From positions 98,075-162,074 of the forward strand of contig SVGC01000002.1 in assembly GCA_015056495.1 (NCBI GenBank): 64,000 bases of DNA, read 5' to 3'. Under the pieces are notes generated by a model that was not told the origin of the DNA, did no database searches, and worked only from the letters and a program-made list of their open reading frames with translations. The position numbers were made by a program, and so were the translations under genes. This stretch comes from Butyrivibrio sp. (GTDB lineage: Bacteria; Bacillota; Clostridia; Lachnospirales; Lachnospiraceae). Of this stretch, positions 8,683 through 17,887 are shown piece after piece (within the stretch, counting starts at the first letter, position 1; every line of letters begins with the position of its first letter).

Positions 8683-10962
8683 ATGGGCAAAGTTGAATTA
8701 TTATCACCTGCAGGCGAATATGATACTATGGTTGCAGCCTTTAACGCAGGTGCAGATGCTGTTTATCTGGGTGGCAACAGATTTGGAGCCAGAGCATATG
8801 CCAATAATTTTTCTGAAGAGGAAGTTATCAGGGCTATTAAGTATGCTCATTTACATGGCAAAAAGATCTACATGACCATTAATACTCTTGTAAAAGAAAA
8901 TGAACTGCCTTATCTGTATGACTATTTGTATCCTTATGATAAAGCAGGTCTTGATGGTGTTATTGTTCAGGACTTTGGTGTATTTAGATTTATCAGAAAG
9001 AACTTTCCTGATATCGAATTACATGCAAGTACACAGATGACTCTGACTGGTGCGTATGGAGCAGGATTTTTGAAATCTATGGGTGCTACAAGAATAGTTC
9101 CTGCCAGAGAACTGACTTTAGACGAGATCAAAAACATCAAAGCAACAGAAGATATTGAGATTGAGTCATTTATCCATGGCGCTATGTGCTATTGCTATTC
9201 AGGTGCCTGCCTGTTCAGTAGCATGGTTGGCTCAAGAAGCGGAAATAGAGGCAGATGTGCTCAGCCTTGCAGACTTCCATATACTGATAACAAAGGCTCT
9301 AAGGAACATTATCCATTGAGTCTTAAGGATATGTGTACTGTATATGATATTCCAGATCTTATTGAGGCTGGAATTGATTCTTTTAAGATCGAAGGCCGAA
9401 TGAAGAGCCCTGAATACGCTGCAGGCGTTACAGCAATATACAGAAAATATATTGATAAATATTACCAAAATGGAAGAAATGGCTTTGCTATTGATGATAA
9501 GGATCTTAAGACGCTTAAGACTCTTTATCTCAGATCAGAGATTGGTAATGGATATTACTATAAACACAATGGCAAGGATATGATCACCCTTGATAAGCCG
9601 GGCTATAATGGCACAAATGAGGCTGTTCTTGATAGAATCAAAAACACTTATCTTAATGGTGAGAAAAAGCTGGGTATCAGCGCTTATTGTTATATTAAAA
9701 AGGGTGAACCTATAATCTTGACATTAAGTACAGCCGAAGCTTCTTTTACAGCTGTTGGACAAAATGCAGAGGCAGCACTTAAAAGGCCTACTCTATATGA
9801 AGATGTAAATAAACAGATTTCAAAATTTGGAAATACCTTTTTTGATCTGGACGAACTGACAATAGATATGGATGAAGCTGCAGGAGATGTGTTTATTCCT
9901 GTAAAAGCTCTTAATGAGCTTAGGAGAGAAGCTGTAAGCGGTCTTGAAAATGAGATTATTTCAAATAATCATTTAAGACCTTGCCTGTGGACAGAAGAAT
10001 CCGTAAATACTGAGGGTTATGAGGTTAATATTGAAGAAAAATCTTTTAAGCCTTCTTATGATCACAATATTTCTGATCAGGATATAAATGTCCTTGTAAC
10101 TAAGAAAAGTCAGCTTAAGAAGATAGCTGGATATATTGAAAATGCTATTGAGACCAAAGTAAGCAGAATATATATTGATAGCAGTATTGTTTTATCTGAG
10201 GATATAAGTCATGAGCTATCTGTACTCAAAGGTCGTTTGCATATATATGTTGCTCTGCCTTATATAACAAGGCAGGAGACTGGTTCTCCGGATCTTGACG
10301 ATATCAGAGCAGTTTGCAAGTTTATTAGGGACAATGGTCTTGATGGAGTTCTGGTAAGAAATATTGAAGAACTGGCTTTTCTTGCGTCCATCCATGCAGA
10401 TTTTGATGTTGTATGTGATTATGGATTATATGCCTGGAATGATCTTGCAGTGAGAGAATTCAAGGATGCTGCTGCCAATAATAATCTGCAGATAAGTGAA
10501 ATGTCAGTACCGCTTGAACTTACAAGGCATGAGATAAAAGATCTTGTTAGCAATCTTGATGACACTGTTATGTCAACAATTGTTTATGGATATATTCCAA
10601 TGATGATCACTGCTAACTGTCTTAACAAGACATTAAAGAACTGTACAGACAGAAAAGGGGATTTTTGTCTGGGAGAAAGCAGTATCGTTGACAGGCAAAA
10701 TCATGTGCTTCCATATAGTTTTAACTGTAGATATTGCATGAATATTATTTGGAATGCATTGCCAATATCACTTCATAAACAATTGAAGGAAATTATAAAA
10801 GATGGATCCTGCAAGCATCTTAGAGTTGATCTTACTGTTGAAGATGCAGAGGATTGTATTAAAGTTTTGAGTTTCTATGATGAAGCATTATTAAGGGGAG
10901 TCTTTGATGGTGAGCCTGTTCACGAATATACTACAGGCCATTATAAAAGAGTTACTGAATAA
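8683..10962 (+). CDS. Peptidase U32 family protein (RlhA/TrhP-like rRNA or tRNA hydroxylation type)
   Basis: 759 residues. The N-terminal TIM-barrel-like U32 domain starts with VELLSPAGEYDTMVAAFNAGADAVYLGG. U32 members such as RlhA and TrhP act in prephenate-dependent hydroxylation of RNA rather than proteolysis. Cysteines in the CYCYSGAC...CAQPC region (about 168-196) fit the conserved Fe-S/metal-binding cluster of the family. A second cysteine group lies at about 646-687. The protein is longer than RlhA and carries a C-terminal extension whose role is unknown. RBS TAGGAG. Which RNA it modifies cannot be told from the sequence. Confidence 0.85.
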   Translation: MGKVELLSPAGEYDTMVAAFNAGADAVYLGGNRFGARAYANNFSEEEVIRAIKYAHLHGKKIYMTINTLVKENELPYLYDYLYPYDKAGLDGVIVQDFGVFRFIRKNFPDIELHASTQMTLTGAYGAGFLKSMGATRIVPARELTLDEIKNIKATEDIEIESFIHGAMCYCYSGACLFSSMVGSRSGNRGRCAQPCRLPYTDNKGSKEHYPLSLKDMCTVYDIPDLIEAGIDSFKIEGRMKSPEYAAGVTAIYRKYIDKYYQNGRNGFAIDDKDLKTLKTLYLRSEIGNGYYYKHNGKDMITLDKPGYNGTNEAVLDRIKNTYLNGEKKLGISAYCYIKKGEPIILTLSTAEASFTAVGQNAEAALKRPTLYEDVNKQISKFGNTFFDLDELTIDMDEAAGDVFIPVKALNELRREAVSGLENEIISNNHLRPCLWTEESVNTEGYEVNIEEKSFKPSYDHNISDQDINVLVTKKSQLKKIAGYIENAIETKVSRIYIDSSIVLSEDISHELSVLKGRLHIYVALPYITRQETGSPDLDDIRAVCKFIRDNGLDGVLVRNIEELAFLASIHADFDVVCDYGLYAWNDLAVREFKDAAANNNLQISEMSVPLELTRHEIKDLVSNLDDTVMSTIVYGYIPMMITANCLNKTLKNCTDRKGDFCLGESSIVDRQNHVLPYSFNCRYCMNIIWNALPISLHKQLKEIIKDGSCKHLRVDLTVEDAEDCIKVLSFYDEALLRGVFDGEPVHEYTTGHYKRVTE

Positions 10963-10974
10963 CTGGGGAATATA

Positions 10975-12348
10975 ATGGAATTATATGTAACTGAATTATC
11001 TAAATACATTATTGCCTGCATTATGCTTATTTATACTGTTCAAAGTTTTCTTGTATTTAGATATAGGAGTGAAAAAAAGCGAAGCGGAATATATCTTAGG
11101 CAGTCTGTATTTATGTTTTTACTTCAAATTGCCTGTCTGGTGCAGATTGTTGCCGCAACCGGTAATATTAAATATTTATTGTTTGGTGCATTCCAGATAA
11201 TAATCATATTTGCAATTCTCATAATGTATAACATTATCTATCCTGAAGGAAACAGGCTCATAATCAACAATATGTGCCTGTTACTGATGGTTGGTATGGT
11301 TATGCTTACTAGACTTAATTATGACAAGGCAGTAAAGCAGTTTATCATTGCTCTTGCTTCTATTGTCATCGGTCTTTTTATTCCGGAGCTGATATTCAGA
11401 TTCGACGTACTACGTAATTTTAAATGGATTTATGCTTTGGGCGGTGTCTTTGCTCTGGGCATTGTACTTATACTCGGATCTGTGACTAATGGCTCCAAGA
11501 TCACATATACCTTGATCGGTATAACTTTTCAGCCATCTGAATTTGTCAAAATACTATTTATCTTTTTCCTGGCGGCAGCCCTTTATCAGGACCAGTCTAT
11601 AAAAAATCTGTTTCTTGTGTCTGTAATATCAGCAGCACATGTTATAGTACTTGTTTTGTCCAAGGATCTTGGCTCTGCGCTTATTTTCTTTGTAGTATTT
11701 ACTTTTGTGATCTTTATAGCCACCAGAAATATAATGTATTTTCTTATATGTTTTGCTATAGGTGGAGTATCATCCCTATCTGCATATAAGATGTTTTCTC
11801 ATGTTCAGGCGAGAGTTTCTGCTTGGCTTGATCCATGGAGTCAGATCGATTCCTCTGGCTATCAGATCACACAATCTCTTTTTGGCATTAGTAGTGGAGG
11901 CTGGTTTGGTCTTGGACTTTTTGGCGGAACACCAACTACAATTCCATTTGTAGAGGCTGATTTTATTTTTTCAGCTATAGCTGAGGAGCTGGGTATTATT
12001 TTTGCCTGCCTTATGACTCTTGTATGCGTAAGTACATTTTTTATGATCATGTCAGAAGCTTTTCATCTAAGGGATAATTTCTATCGTCTTATTGCAGTTG
12101 GAATCGGCGTAACCTATATATTTCAGGTATTTCTGACCATTGGCGGAGGTACTAAGTTTATCCCGCTTACCGGTGTAACACTTCCTCTTGTAAGCTATGG
12201 TGGAACTTCAGTACTTACAACGATCATGATGTTTTCTATTATTGAAGGTCTATGTATGATCAGACAGGATGAGCATTACGAGGCTATTGAGCGTAGAAAA
12301 AGAAGAGAATCAAGACAAGAGGAGTTAGAAAATGTCAGATACAGATAG
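10975..12348 (+). CDS. FtsW/RodA/SpoVE (SEDS) family peptidoglycan polymerase
   Basis: Polytopic SEDS glycosyltransferase that polymerises lipid II into glycan strands, working with a class B PBP. 457 residues, longer than usual because of an extra hydrophobic N-terminal part (about 100 residues, several helices) before the SEDS core. The core contains TFQPSEFVKI, ALIFFVVF, and the C-terminal PLTGVTLPLVSYGGTS block that is diagnostic of the family. It overlaps the next gene, a penicillin-binding protein, by 17 bases, so the two are translationally coupled and almost surely act as a pair. Whether in elongation or division is undecided. Confidence 0.9.
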   Translation: MELYVTELSKYIIACIMLIYTVQSFLVFRYRSEKKRSGIYLRQSVFMFLLQIACLVQIVAATGNIKYLLFGAFQIIIIFAILIMYNIIYPEGNRLIINNMCLLLMVGMVMLTRLNYDKAVKQFIIALASIVIGLFIPELIFRFDVLRNFKWIYALGGVFALGIVLILGSVTNGSKITYTLIGITFQPSEFVKILFIFFLAAALYQDQSIKNLFLVSVISAAHVIVLVLSKDLGSALIFFVVFTFVIFIATRNIMYFLICFAIGGVSSLSAYKMFSHVQARVSAWLDPWSQIDSSGYQITQSLFGISSGGWFGLGLFGGTPTTIPFVEADFIFSAIAEELGIIFACLMTLVCVSTFFMIMSEAFHLRDNFYRLIAVGIGVTYIFQVFLTIGGGTKFIPLTGVTLPLVSYGGTSVLTTIMMFSIIEGLCMIRQDEHYEAIERRKRRESRQEELENVRYR

Positions 12349-13780
12349 AAAAAATAATGCCAAACCACTTTCCAGAAAAAAGAGATTATACCCGATCATT
12401 TTTACCTGCGCATTTTTTGCGTTATTATTTGTTGGAATGCTGAGTTATACCTGTTATTATGCATATTCTAACCGTATGGAGCTTATCAATAACAGCTATA
12501 ATGGCAGACAGCAGATACTTCTTGCTCAGAATACAAGAGGTAATATATATTCAGCTGATGGAGATCTGCTGGCTACAACAATCACTGATTCTGAAGGAAA
12601 TGAAGTAAGAAATTATCCTTATGAAAAAGAATTTGCGCATATTGTAGGTTATTCAACCAATGGAAGAGCAGGTATAGAGGCGCTTGCCAATTATTACCTC
12701 ATAAATACCAGTATCGACCTTGCAGAAAAAGTAACACTTGATGCTGCAGGACAGAAATATCCTGCTGATAACGTTTATACAACCCTTGACGTAAATCTTC
12801 AGGAGACGGCTTATAAGGCTCTTGCTGCATATCAGGGTGCCATAGTTGTATCTGATCCTAAAACCGGCGAGATACTGGCAATGGTCTCCAAGCCTGATTT
12901 TGACCCTAATAATATTGAGAGTGAATGGTCATCACTTGTATCATCCTCCTCAAATACACAGCTTTTGAATCGAGCTACTCAGGGTCTTTATCCGCCAGGA
13001 TCTACATTTAAGATTGTAACTGCCCTGGAATATATCAAAGAAAATCCGGACACTTATAAAAACTATTCCTTTACCTGTACTGGTAAATTTACAGTACTTG
13101 AGGATAGTATTTCATGCTATCATGGCACTAATCATGGTACGGTTGATCTTTATTCATCCTTTGCAAAATCATGTAATTCATCCTTTGCCAATATAGGTAT
13201 GGGTCTTGATAAAACATCTTTTGCCAAATTATTAGATACACTGATGTTTAACAGTGAGCTGCCACTGAAACTCAACTATAGTAAGAGCTATGCTTCCTGC
13301 ACAGAAGATATTTCCAATGCAGATATGATGCAGTTATCAATTGGACAGGGAACAACTTCTATAACGCCTATGCATCTGAATATGATCACCTGCGCTATAG
13401 CTAATGATGGTGTTTTGATGAAACCTTATGTTATTTCTGAGGTTAAATCTGCTGATGGAAAAACTGTGGAGAGTTTTGGCAGCTCAGAGTATAAGAGACT
13501 TATGAGTGAAGAAGAGGCAGATATTCTGACTGAGCTGATGGAAGGCGTAGTTGAGAGCGGTACTGCTACAAAACTTAAGGGTCTGAGCTATACTGCCGCC
13601 GGCAAGACCGGATCGGCCGAATTTAATTCAGATAGTGATTCTCATGCCTGGTTTACAGGATTTGCTCCTGCAGATGACCCGGAGATATGTGTCACTATCA
13701 TCATTGAAAATGCCGGCAGCGGTGGTGAATATGCAGTACCTGTTGCCAAAAGGATATTTGATGCCTATTTTGGCGTTTAA
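12332..13780 (+). CDS. Penicillin-binding protein (class B-like transpeptidase) partner of SEDS protein
   Basis: Cross-links peptidoglycan outside the membrane. 482 residues: short cytoplasmic tail, one membrane anchor (about 18-42), a small N-terminal linker domain, and a transpeptidase domain with all three catalytic motifs: STFK (about 225), SCN (about 280) and KTG (about 425). This is the short PbpA-type PBP seen beside FtsW/RodA genes in Clostridia and Actinobacteria, lacking a long dimerisation domain. The GGAG RBS lies inside the upstream gene. Its TAA overlaps the stop of the convergent HD-GYP gene. Confidence 0.93.
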   Translation: MSDTDRKNNAKPLSRKKRLYPIIFTCAFFALLFVGMLSYTCYYAYSNRMELINNSYNGRQQILLAQNTRGNIYSADGDLLATTITDSEGNEVRNYPYEKEFAHIVGYSTNGRAGIEALANYYLINTSIDLAEKVTLDAAGQKYPADNVYTTLDVNLQETAYKALAAYQGAIVVSDPKTGEILAMVSKPDFDPNNIESEWSSLVSSSSNTQLLNRATQGLYPPGSTFKIVTALEYIKENPDTYKNYSFTCTGKFTVLEDSISCYHGTNHGTVDLYSSFAKSCNSSFANIGMGLDKTSFAKLLDTLMFNSELPLKLNYSKSYASCTEDISNADMMQLSIGQGTTSITPMHLNMITCAIANDGVLMKPYVISEVKSADGKTVESFGSSEYKRLMSEEEADILTELMEGVVESGTATKLKGLSYTAAGKTGSAEFNSDSDSHAWFTGFAPADDPEICVTIIIENAGSGGEYAVPVAKRIFDAYFGV

Positions 13781-14835
13781 TAAACCTGTTCAATGGACAG
13801 CCATCTGAACTGACTCAGGTCAATAGTTGTCCTGTCTTCAAGTGTGATGATCGGATGAGCCGGATCATCTTCATTGATACCTGATATAATGCCTATTCTG
13901 TCATCTTTTAGTTTCACTGCAAGACCAAGCTGTGATGAAGCTATTTTAGCCAGGATAGGCTTTAATATTGCACCGTCAAATTTAGTATCAATGGTCTCTT
14001 CAAAATAAGTAATGATCTGGAATGCATTTAGTGGCTCTCTGTAGGCTCTTGGAGATGTCATGGCTTCGTAAGCATCAATTATAGCTATACATTTAGCAAA
14101 AGGATTGATCTGATCTCCCACAAGACCGTCAGGGTAGCCTGAGCCGTCTATACGCTCGTGATGCTGAGCAGTGGCAATTATAACATTTTCGTCAACGATA
14201 GTTCTTTTTAACATATCCTGACCAAGATAAGTGTGATGCTTTACAAGATCATATTCTTCTTTGGTCAGTTTATCCGGTTTCCATAAGATTCTGTATGGAA
14301 GGCGCAGTTTTCCTATATCATAGACAAAGCCAGCCTGAACAAGAATATTGATATTAGGTTCTGACAATTTAAGCCAGGAGCCAAATACACTGGCAATAAG
14401 TGCTGAATTTAGACAGTGAGAGTGTGTGAGCTCATCTTCAGGATGAGACATAACTTTAAGATAATCCAACAGCTCCTCACCGGTATTAACCACTGACATG
14501 ATATTATTATAGATGGACATTAAAAGAGCCATATTGATAGGCTCGCCTTCATCCACGCATTTCAGCATGATTGATTTATATGCTGGAAAATATTTATTGT
14601 AGTTGGCCTCAAAAACCTTAAAAGAATCCATGAGATTCACTTTTTCATTATGAGTTCTGGCCATGTCAATTTCATCTTTTACCTTGACCACCATTATTGA
14701 ATTCATTGCCAGCTTTGAAATGACAGCTTTATTTATAACAGTGTTCGCTGGACAGATCAGCTCATTTTTATAATTAAGTACATCTGCGGCAAGTACCATG
14801 CCTTCTTCAAGTTGTAATCTAGTGAGATTCTTCAT
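13777..14835 (-). CDS. HD-GYP domain protein (c-di-GMP phosphodiesterase family, altered HD dyad)
   Basis: 352 residues on the minus strand. The N-terminal ~130 residues are not recognisable as a known sensor. The C-terminal HD-GYP domain has HSHCLN (138-143), KHHTYLG (199-205), HHERIDGSGYP (225-235) and AIIDAYEAMT (251-260). The HD dyad itself reads YDIGK (172-176), with Tyr in place of the metal-binding His, so metal binding and activity are uncertain while the GYP signature is intact. Family members hydrolyse cyclic di-GMP. GGAGG precedes the start. The 3' end overlaps the PBP stop codon with no terminator between. Confidence 0.9.
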   Translation of the reverse strand: MKNLTRLQLEEGMVLAADVLNYKNELICPANTVINKAVISKLAMNSIMVVKVKDEIDMARTHNEKVNLMDSFKVFEANYNKYFPAYKSIMLKCVDEGEPINMALLMSIYNNIMSVVNTGEELLDYLKVMSHPEDELTHSHCLNSALIASVFGSWLKLSEPNINILVQAGFVYDIGKLRLPYRILWKPDKLTKEEYDLVKHHTYLGQDMLKRTIVDENVIIATAQHHERIDGSGYPDGLVGDQINPFAKCIAIIDAYEAMTSPRAYREPLNAFQIITYFEETIDTKFDGAILKPILAKIASSQLGLAVKLKDDRIGIISGINEDDPAHPIITLEDRTTIDLSQFRWLSIEQVY

Positions 14836-15020
14836 GGAGCCTCCAAATAATTATATAAATACAAAATAGAGTTAATATGCTAAAATATATGTCAGTACTA
14901 TATAAAAATTTTATAAAAAACAGTAGGGGATTCAATTATCCCCTTGTCACTATTATATAGTAATAAAAAATTGATATCAACGTAACAAACGATTAAACGT
15001 TTATTAAAAGTGAGCTTGAT
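14836..15020. other. Divergent intergenic region
   Basis: 185 bases between the start of the HD-GYP gene and the start of the 110-residue unknown gene. Very AT-rich; it must hold two outward promoters, but no box is close enough to consensus to call. AAACG(6)CGTTT is the only short dyad seen (near 14986-15002). Confidence 0.4.
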
Positions 15021-15353
15021 ATGACTCTTAAAGGATATTGTTCTTTTTATAAAAATCTTTATATTGGCGAATCTATAAGACATGCTGAAAAAGTAAAATG
15101 GAAACTGAAGCATGGCGCAGGTCAATTATCGATATACGTTATTACAAATACTTCTATTGGCGATGATCAGTTGGAAATAATGCATTGCGCCAATTTAAAA
15201 CAGCCTTATTATAAAAAAAATCCGGCTTTAGTTTATGGTATTGCAGGTAGCTATGGTGAGGCTGTGGATATCATAATCAGGATATCTGATGAAGCATCTG
15301 AGGCAGGCATGGCAGGGAAACTTTTGACATACTTGCTGCAGCCTTCTGCCTAA
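15021..15353 (+). CDS. Conserved hypothetical protein, 110 residues
   Basis: I do not recognise a named domain. It is a small soluble protein with no signal or membrane segment, beginning LKGYCSFYKNLYIGESI, mixed alpha/beta with a hydrophobic middle (LSIYVITNT) and an Ala/Gly-rich end. It starts with ATG just after a weak AAAGTGAG element. Two genes for DUF2953 and GerW proteins follow in the same direction, so it may be part of that cell-envelope/sporulation-associated cluster. Codon use resembles the neighbours, which supports a real gene. Confidence 0.65.
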   Translation: MTLKGYCSFYKNLYIGESIRHAEKVKWKLKHGAGQLSIYVITNTSIGDDQLEIMHCANLKQPYYKKNPALVYGIAGSYGEAVDIIIRISDEASEAGMAGKLLTYLLQPSA

Positions 15354-15390
15354 TGCTTATAACACAAAATACATATGATATGGGGATATT

Positions 15391-16422
15391 ATGTTATCAA
15401 TTGTGCTTACTGTGCTTAAGGTGATAGGCATCATATTGCTTATCATACTTGGCATTATAATTTTATTATTACTTCTGATACTCTTTGTTCCTATCAGATA
15501 CAGATTAGATGCCTCCTGTGAAGAAAAGCTCCTTGATGCTGAAAATGTTGACTTCACAAAGGGGGTTACAGCCTCTTTTTCATTTAGTTATTTGCTATCC
15601 TTGCTTAATGGAGGCTTTTCATATCCTGACAGGCCATATTTCAGGATCAGGATATTGTTTTTTGAATTATTTTCTACACAAGCTGATTCTGAAGAAAAAG
15701 GTGGCTCAGAAGAAACAAACATTGAAGAGGTGGAAGCGGACAGTAATTTAGAAGATCCTGACCTTGAGGCAAAGGAAAAAGACATCAGCTCTGAAAATAC
15801 TGAAAGTGCAGCAAAAGAACAGGATATCAGCTGTGAAAGCAAAGATGTTGGAACAGAGGCAGAAATAGAAGTAGAGCAAGCTTTGGGTTCTTCTGATAAT
15901 TGTCAGTCATTTGAAGAAAATAATGACGAAGAGTCAGGAAATATTCCTGGTTTTATAGGATTCATTCAGAGTATTATCGAAAAAGCAAAGATTTTTATTA
16001 CAACACAACAGAATGTGTTTAACAAAATCAAGTGTACAATATCTAGGGTTTATGGTAAGATAAATATGATTAAAAGTACACTTGAAAATGATATTTTTCA
16101 AAGGGCTTTTGAAAAGTCAAAAAAGCACCTTGGAATTATCCTTAAAAGTATCCTACCAAGAAAAGTTGTTGCTGATATTTTGTACGGAACCGGGGATCCG
16201 GCTATGACAGCACAAATAATGGGTGGCCTTGGAATTGTCAGAGCATTGGGATTTAATAAGATCACATTACGCCCTGATTTTGACAGAACTGTTATCCAGG
16301 GAGATCTACATATAAAGGGCAGGATAACATTGTTTAGGATAGTCCTATCCTTGGCTATATGTTACTTTAACAAGGATATCAGAAAGACTGTTAAAAGATT
16401 TAATAAAATACTTAATAGTTGA
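15391..16422 (+). CDS. DUF2953 domain-containing membrane protein
   Basis: 343 residues. One long N-terminal hydrophobic segment (about 4-36), then a conserved beta-rich start (VPIRYRLDAS), an acidic low-complexity linker of Glu/Asp/Ser (about 100-190) and the conserved C-terminal DUF2953 part (YGTGDPAMTAQIMGGLGIV and GRITLFRIVLSLAICYFNKD). The function of the family is unknown; in Firmicutes it normally sits directly before the gerW/ytfJ gene, as here. The linker length is unusual and probably disordered. RBS is GGGG, six bases before the ATG. Confidence 0.8.
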   Translation: MLSIVLTVLKVIGIILLIILGIIILLLLLILFVPIRYRLDASCEEKLLDAENVDFTKGVTASFSFSYLLSLLNGGFSYPDRPYFRIRILFFELFSTQADSEEKGGSEETNIEEVEADSNLEDPDLEAKEKDISSENTESAAKEQDISCESKDVGTEAEIEVEQALGSSDNCQSFEENNDEESGNIPGFIGFIQSIIEKAKIFITTQQNVFNKIKCTISRVYGKINMIKSTLENDIFQRAFEKSKKHLGIILKSILPRKVVADILYGTGDPAMTAQIMGGLGIVRALGFNKITLRPDFDRTVIQGDLHIKGRITLFRIVLSLAICYFNKDIRKTVKRFNKILNS

Positions 16423-16467
16423 TTGTTTTACTTGAATAAGAATATTACTCGAAACGGGGGAGCTGTT

Positions 16468-16860
16468 ATGGCTGATAAAGGAATTTCCAATATTGTCGAT
16501 ACACTAATGGGAGGCATGAATTCAATCCTGTCTACCAAAACTGTTGTGGGAGAGCCTGTTACTATAGGTGATACTATTATAGTTCCGTTAGTCGACGTGT
16601 CTCTTGGAGTTGCCGCTGGCGGCAATGACTCTGATAAAAAGAACGGAAGTGCTGGAGGATTCGGGGCTAAAATGTCTCCAAGTGCTGTTCTTATTATCAA
16701 AAATGGTACTACAAAATTAGTCAATGTTAAAAATCAGGATGCTATAACCAAGATCTTGGACATGGTTCCGGATGTGATGGATAAGGTCATGGCCAAGAAT
16801 GAAAAAATGGTAAAAGATGACGAAGCCATTGATATAGCTTTTCCTGATGAAGATCAATAA
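16468..16860 (+). CDS. ytfJ: GerW family sporulation protein (YtfJ-like)
   Basis: 130 residues matching YtfJ/GerW: VGEPVTIGDTIIVPLVDVSLGVAAGG followed by a Gly-rich SAGGFGAKMSPSAVLII segment. In Bacillus the protein is needed for normal germination; homologues also occur in bacteria not known to sporulate. The start is set at ATG 16468, preceded by GGGGGAG; the frame is open upstream but lacks an RBS. It follows the DUF2953 gene directly, the conserved pairing. Whether this organism sporulates cannot be judged from the window. Confidence 0.87.
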   Translation: MADKGISNIVDTLMGGMNSILSTKTVVGEPVTIGDTIIVPLVDVSLGVAAGGNDSDKKNGSAGGFGAKMSPSAVLIIKNGTTKLVNVKNQDAITKILDMVPDVMDKVMAKNEKMVKDDEAIDIAFPDEDQ

Positions 16861-16921
16861 CTTAGTTTTTAGTTATGGTCTGATTTATTGACTACAGGTT
16901 TAATTGTTATGGTGGGTTTTT

Positions 16922-17425
16922 ATGGAAAAAGGAAAAGTGGATGCAATTATCAAGAATGGAACAAAGGAAGAGCTATTTGAACTTAGGAGATGGCTCTTTA
17001 AAGAAAGCTGCAGGATTGAGAATGTATCATGCTCTTTAGTTGAGCGGGAAAAGAAGGTAGCAGAAGAAGAAAAGCGCATTGCTGAGGAGAAAAATCAGAT
17101 TCAGCGAGATCTTGAGCGTATTAAGGCTAATAATGCTTTCTTCGAAAAGAAAATGGATATTTTAAAGGGCGGATTCGATCAGCTTGAAGCTGATAAGAAA
17201 GCCTTTGAAAAAAAGAAGGGTAACAGTTTTGATTCTTATGGCTATTCTGGTGCAGAGTTGTTTTTTACTGGTATAAATTCATCTCTTGCACTAAAAAAGC
17301 GATATAAAGACCTTCTGAAGATCTATCATCCGGATAATATGTGTGGGGACACTAGGATGATACAGATGATCAACGAAGGTTATTCTGTCCTTTGCTCGAG
17401 GTTCGATGTTCAGCTTAAGGCATAA
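16922..17425 (+). CDS. J-domain (DnaJ-like) protein with N-terminal coiled coil
   Basis: 167 residues. An N-terminal region of long charged helices, probably coiled coil (about 38-100), is followed by a short C-terminal J-like domain, YKDLLKIYHPDN, with the HPD tripeptide at 136-138 that stimulates Hsp70 ATPase. There is no Gly/Phe region, zinc finger or substrate domain, so it is not the classical DnaJ; it likely directs DnaK to a specific partner. ATG 16922 is preceded by GGTGGG; a TTG further upstream is less likely. It ends at a strong terminator. Confidence 0.75.
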   Translation: MEKGKVDAIIKNGTKEELFELRRWLFKESCRIENVSCSLVEREKKVAEEEKRIAEEKNQIQRDLERIKANNAFFEKKMDILKGGFDQLEADKKAFEKKKGNSFDSYGYSGAELFFTGINSSLALKKRYKDLLKIYHPDNMCGDTRMIQMINEGYSVLCSRFDVQLKA

Positions 17426-17453
17426 GGATAGGGAGGGTATTATATTATATATA

Positions 17454-17482
17454 AAAGTCAGGCATTTTATGCCTGGCTTTTT
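17454..17482 (+). terminator. Intrinsic terminator after the J-domain gene
   Basis: Stem AAAGTCAGGCA (17454-17464) with TGCCTGGCTTT (17470-17480), one G-U pair, followed by a T-run. Confidence 0.88.
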
Positions 17483-17552
17483 GCATGCAAAAAATTCTTT
17501 AAATAACTAATTCTAAATAGGGATAGAGAATAGAAGATAAGATTTTATGATA

Positions 17553-17580
17553 TGAAAAAAGCCTCGGTAAAACCGAGGCT
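17553..17580 (-). terminator. Intrinsic terminator of rpmB
   Basis: Read on the minus strand: AGCCTCGGT, 3-base loop, ACCGAGGCT (17580-17560) and then six T residues. Perfect 9-bp GC-rich stem. Confidence 0.92.
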
Positions 17581-17597
17581 AAAATTCATAAATAAGA

Positions 17598-17783
17598 TTA
17601 AGCTCTTTCAACCTTACCTGATCTCAGGCAGCTTGAGCAAACATTCATCTTCTTGTTTGAACCATTCACTTTTACTGTAACATGCTGAATATTTGCATTC
17701 CAGACTCTGTTAGATCTTCTATGAGAATGGCTTACGTTGTTACCGAAATGAACGCCTTTGCCACAAATTTCACATTTAGCCAT
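17598..17783 (-). CDS. rpmB: 50S ribosomal protein L28
   Basis: 61-residue large-subunit protein, normal length. MAKCEICGKG start and the RRSNRVWNANIQ core are typical. It carries two CxxC pairs (C4/C7 and C49/C52), the zinc-binding C+ form, in contrast to zinc-free paralogues used under zinc starvation. GGAGG precedes the ATG. It is divergent from yloU, the arrangement also found in Bacillus. It has its own promoter and terminator. Confidence 0.98.
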   Translation of the reverse strand: MAKCEICGKGVHFGNNVSHSHRRSNRVWNANIQHVTVKVNGSNKKMNVCSSCLRSGKVERA

Positions 17784-17858
17784 TTTGACACCTCCTTATA
17801 AGCCATTTTTTACAAAAACAATACAAATTATTGCAACTTACCGTCCGCAACATTTTGT

Positions 17859-17887
17859 ATTGTAGCAGAAAGAAATAACAATTGCAA
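17859..17887 (-). promoter_or_regulatory. Promoter of rpmB
   Basis: On the minus strand, TTGCAA (17887-17882), 17-base spacer, TACAAT (17864-17859), about 75 bases before the rpmB start. Confidence 0.7.
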
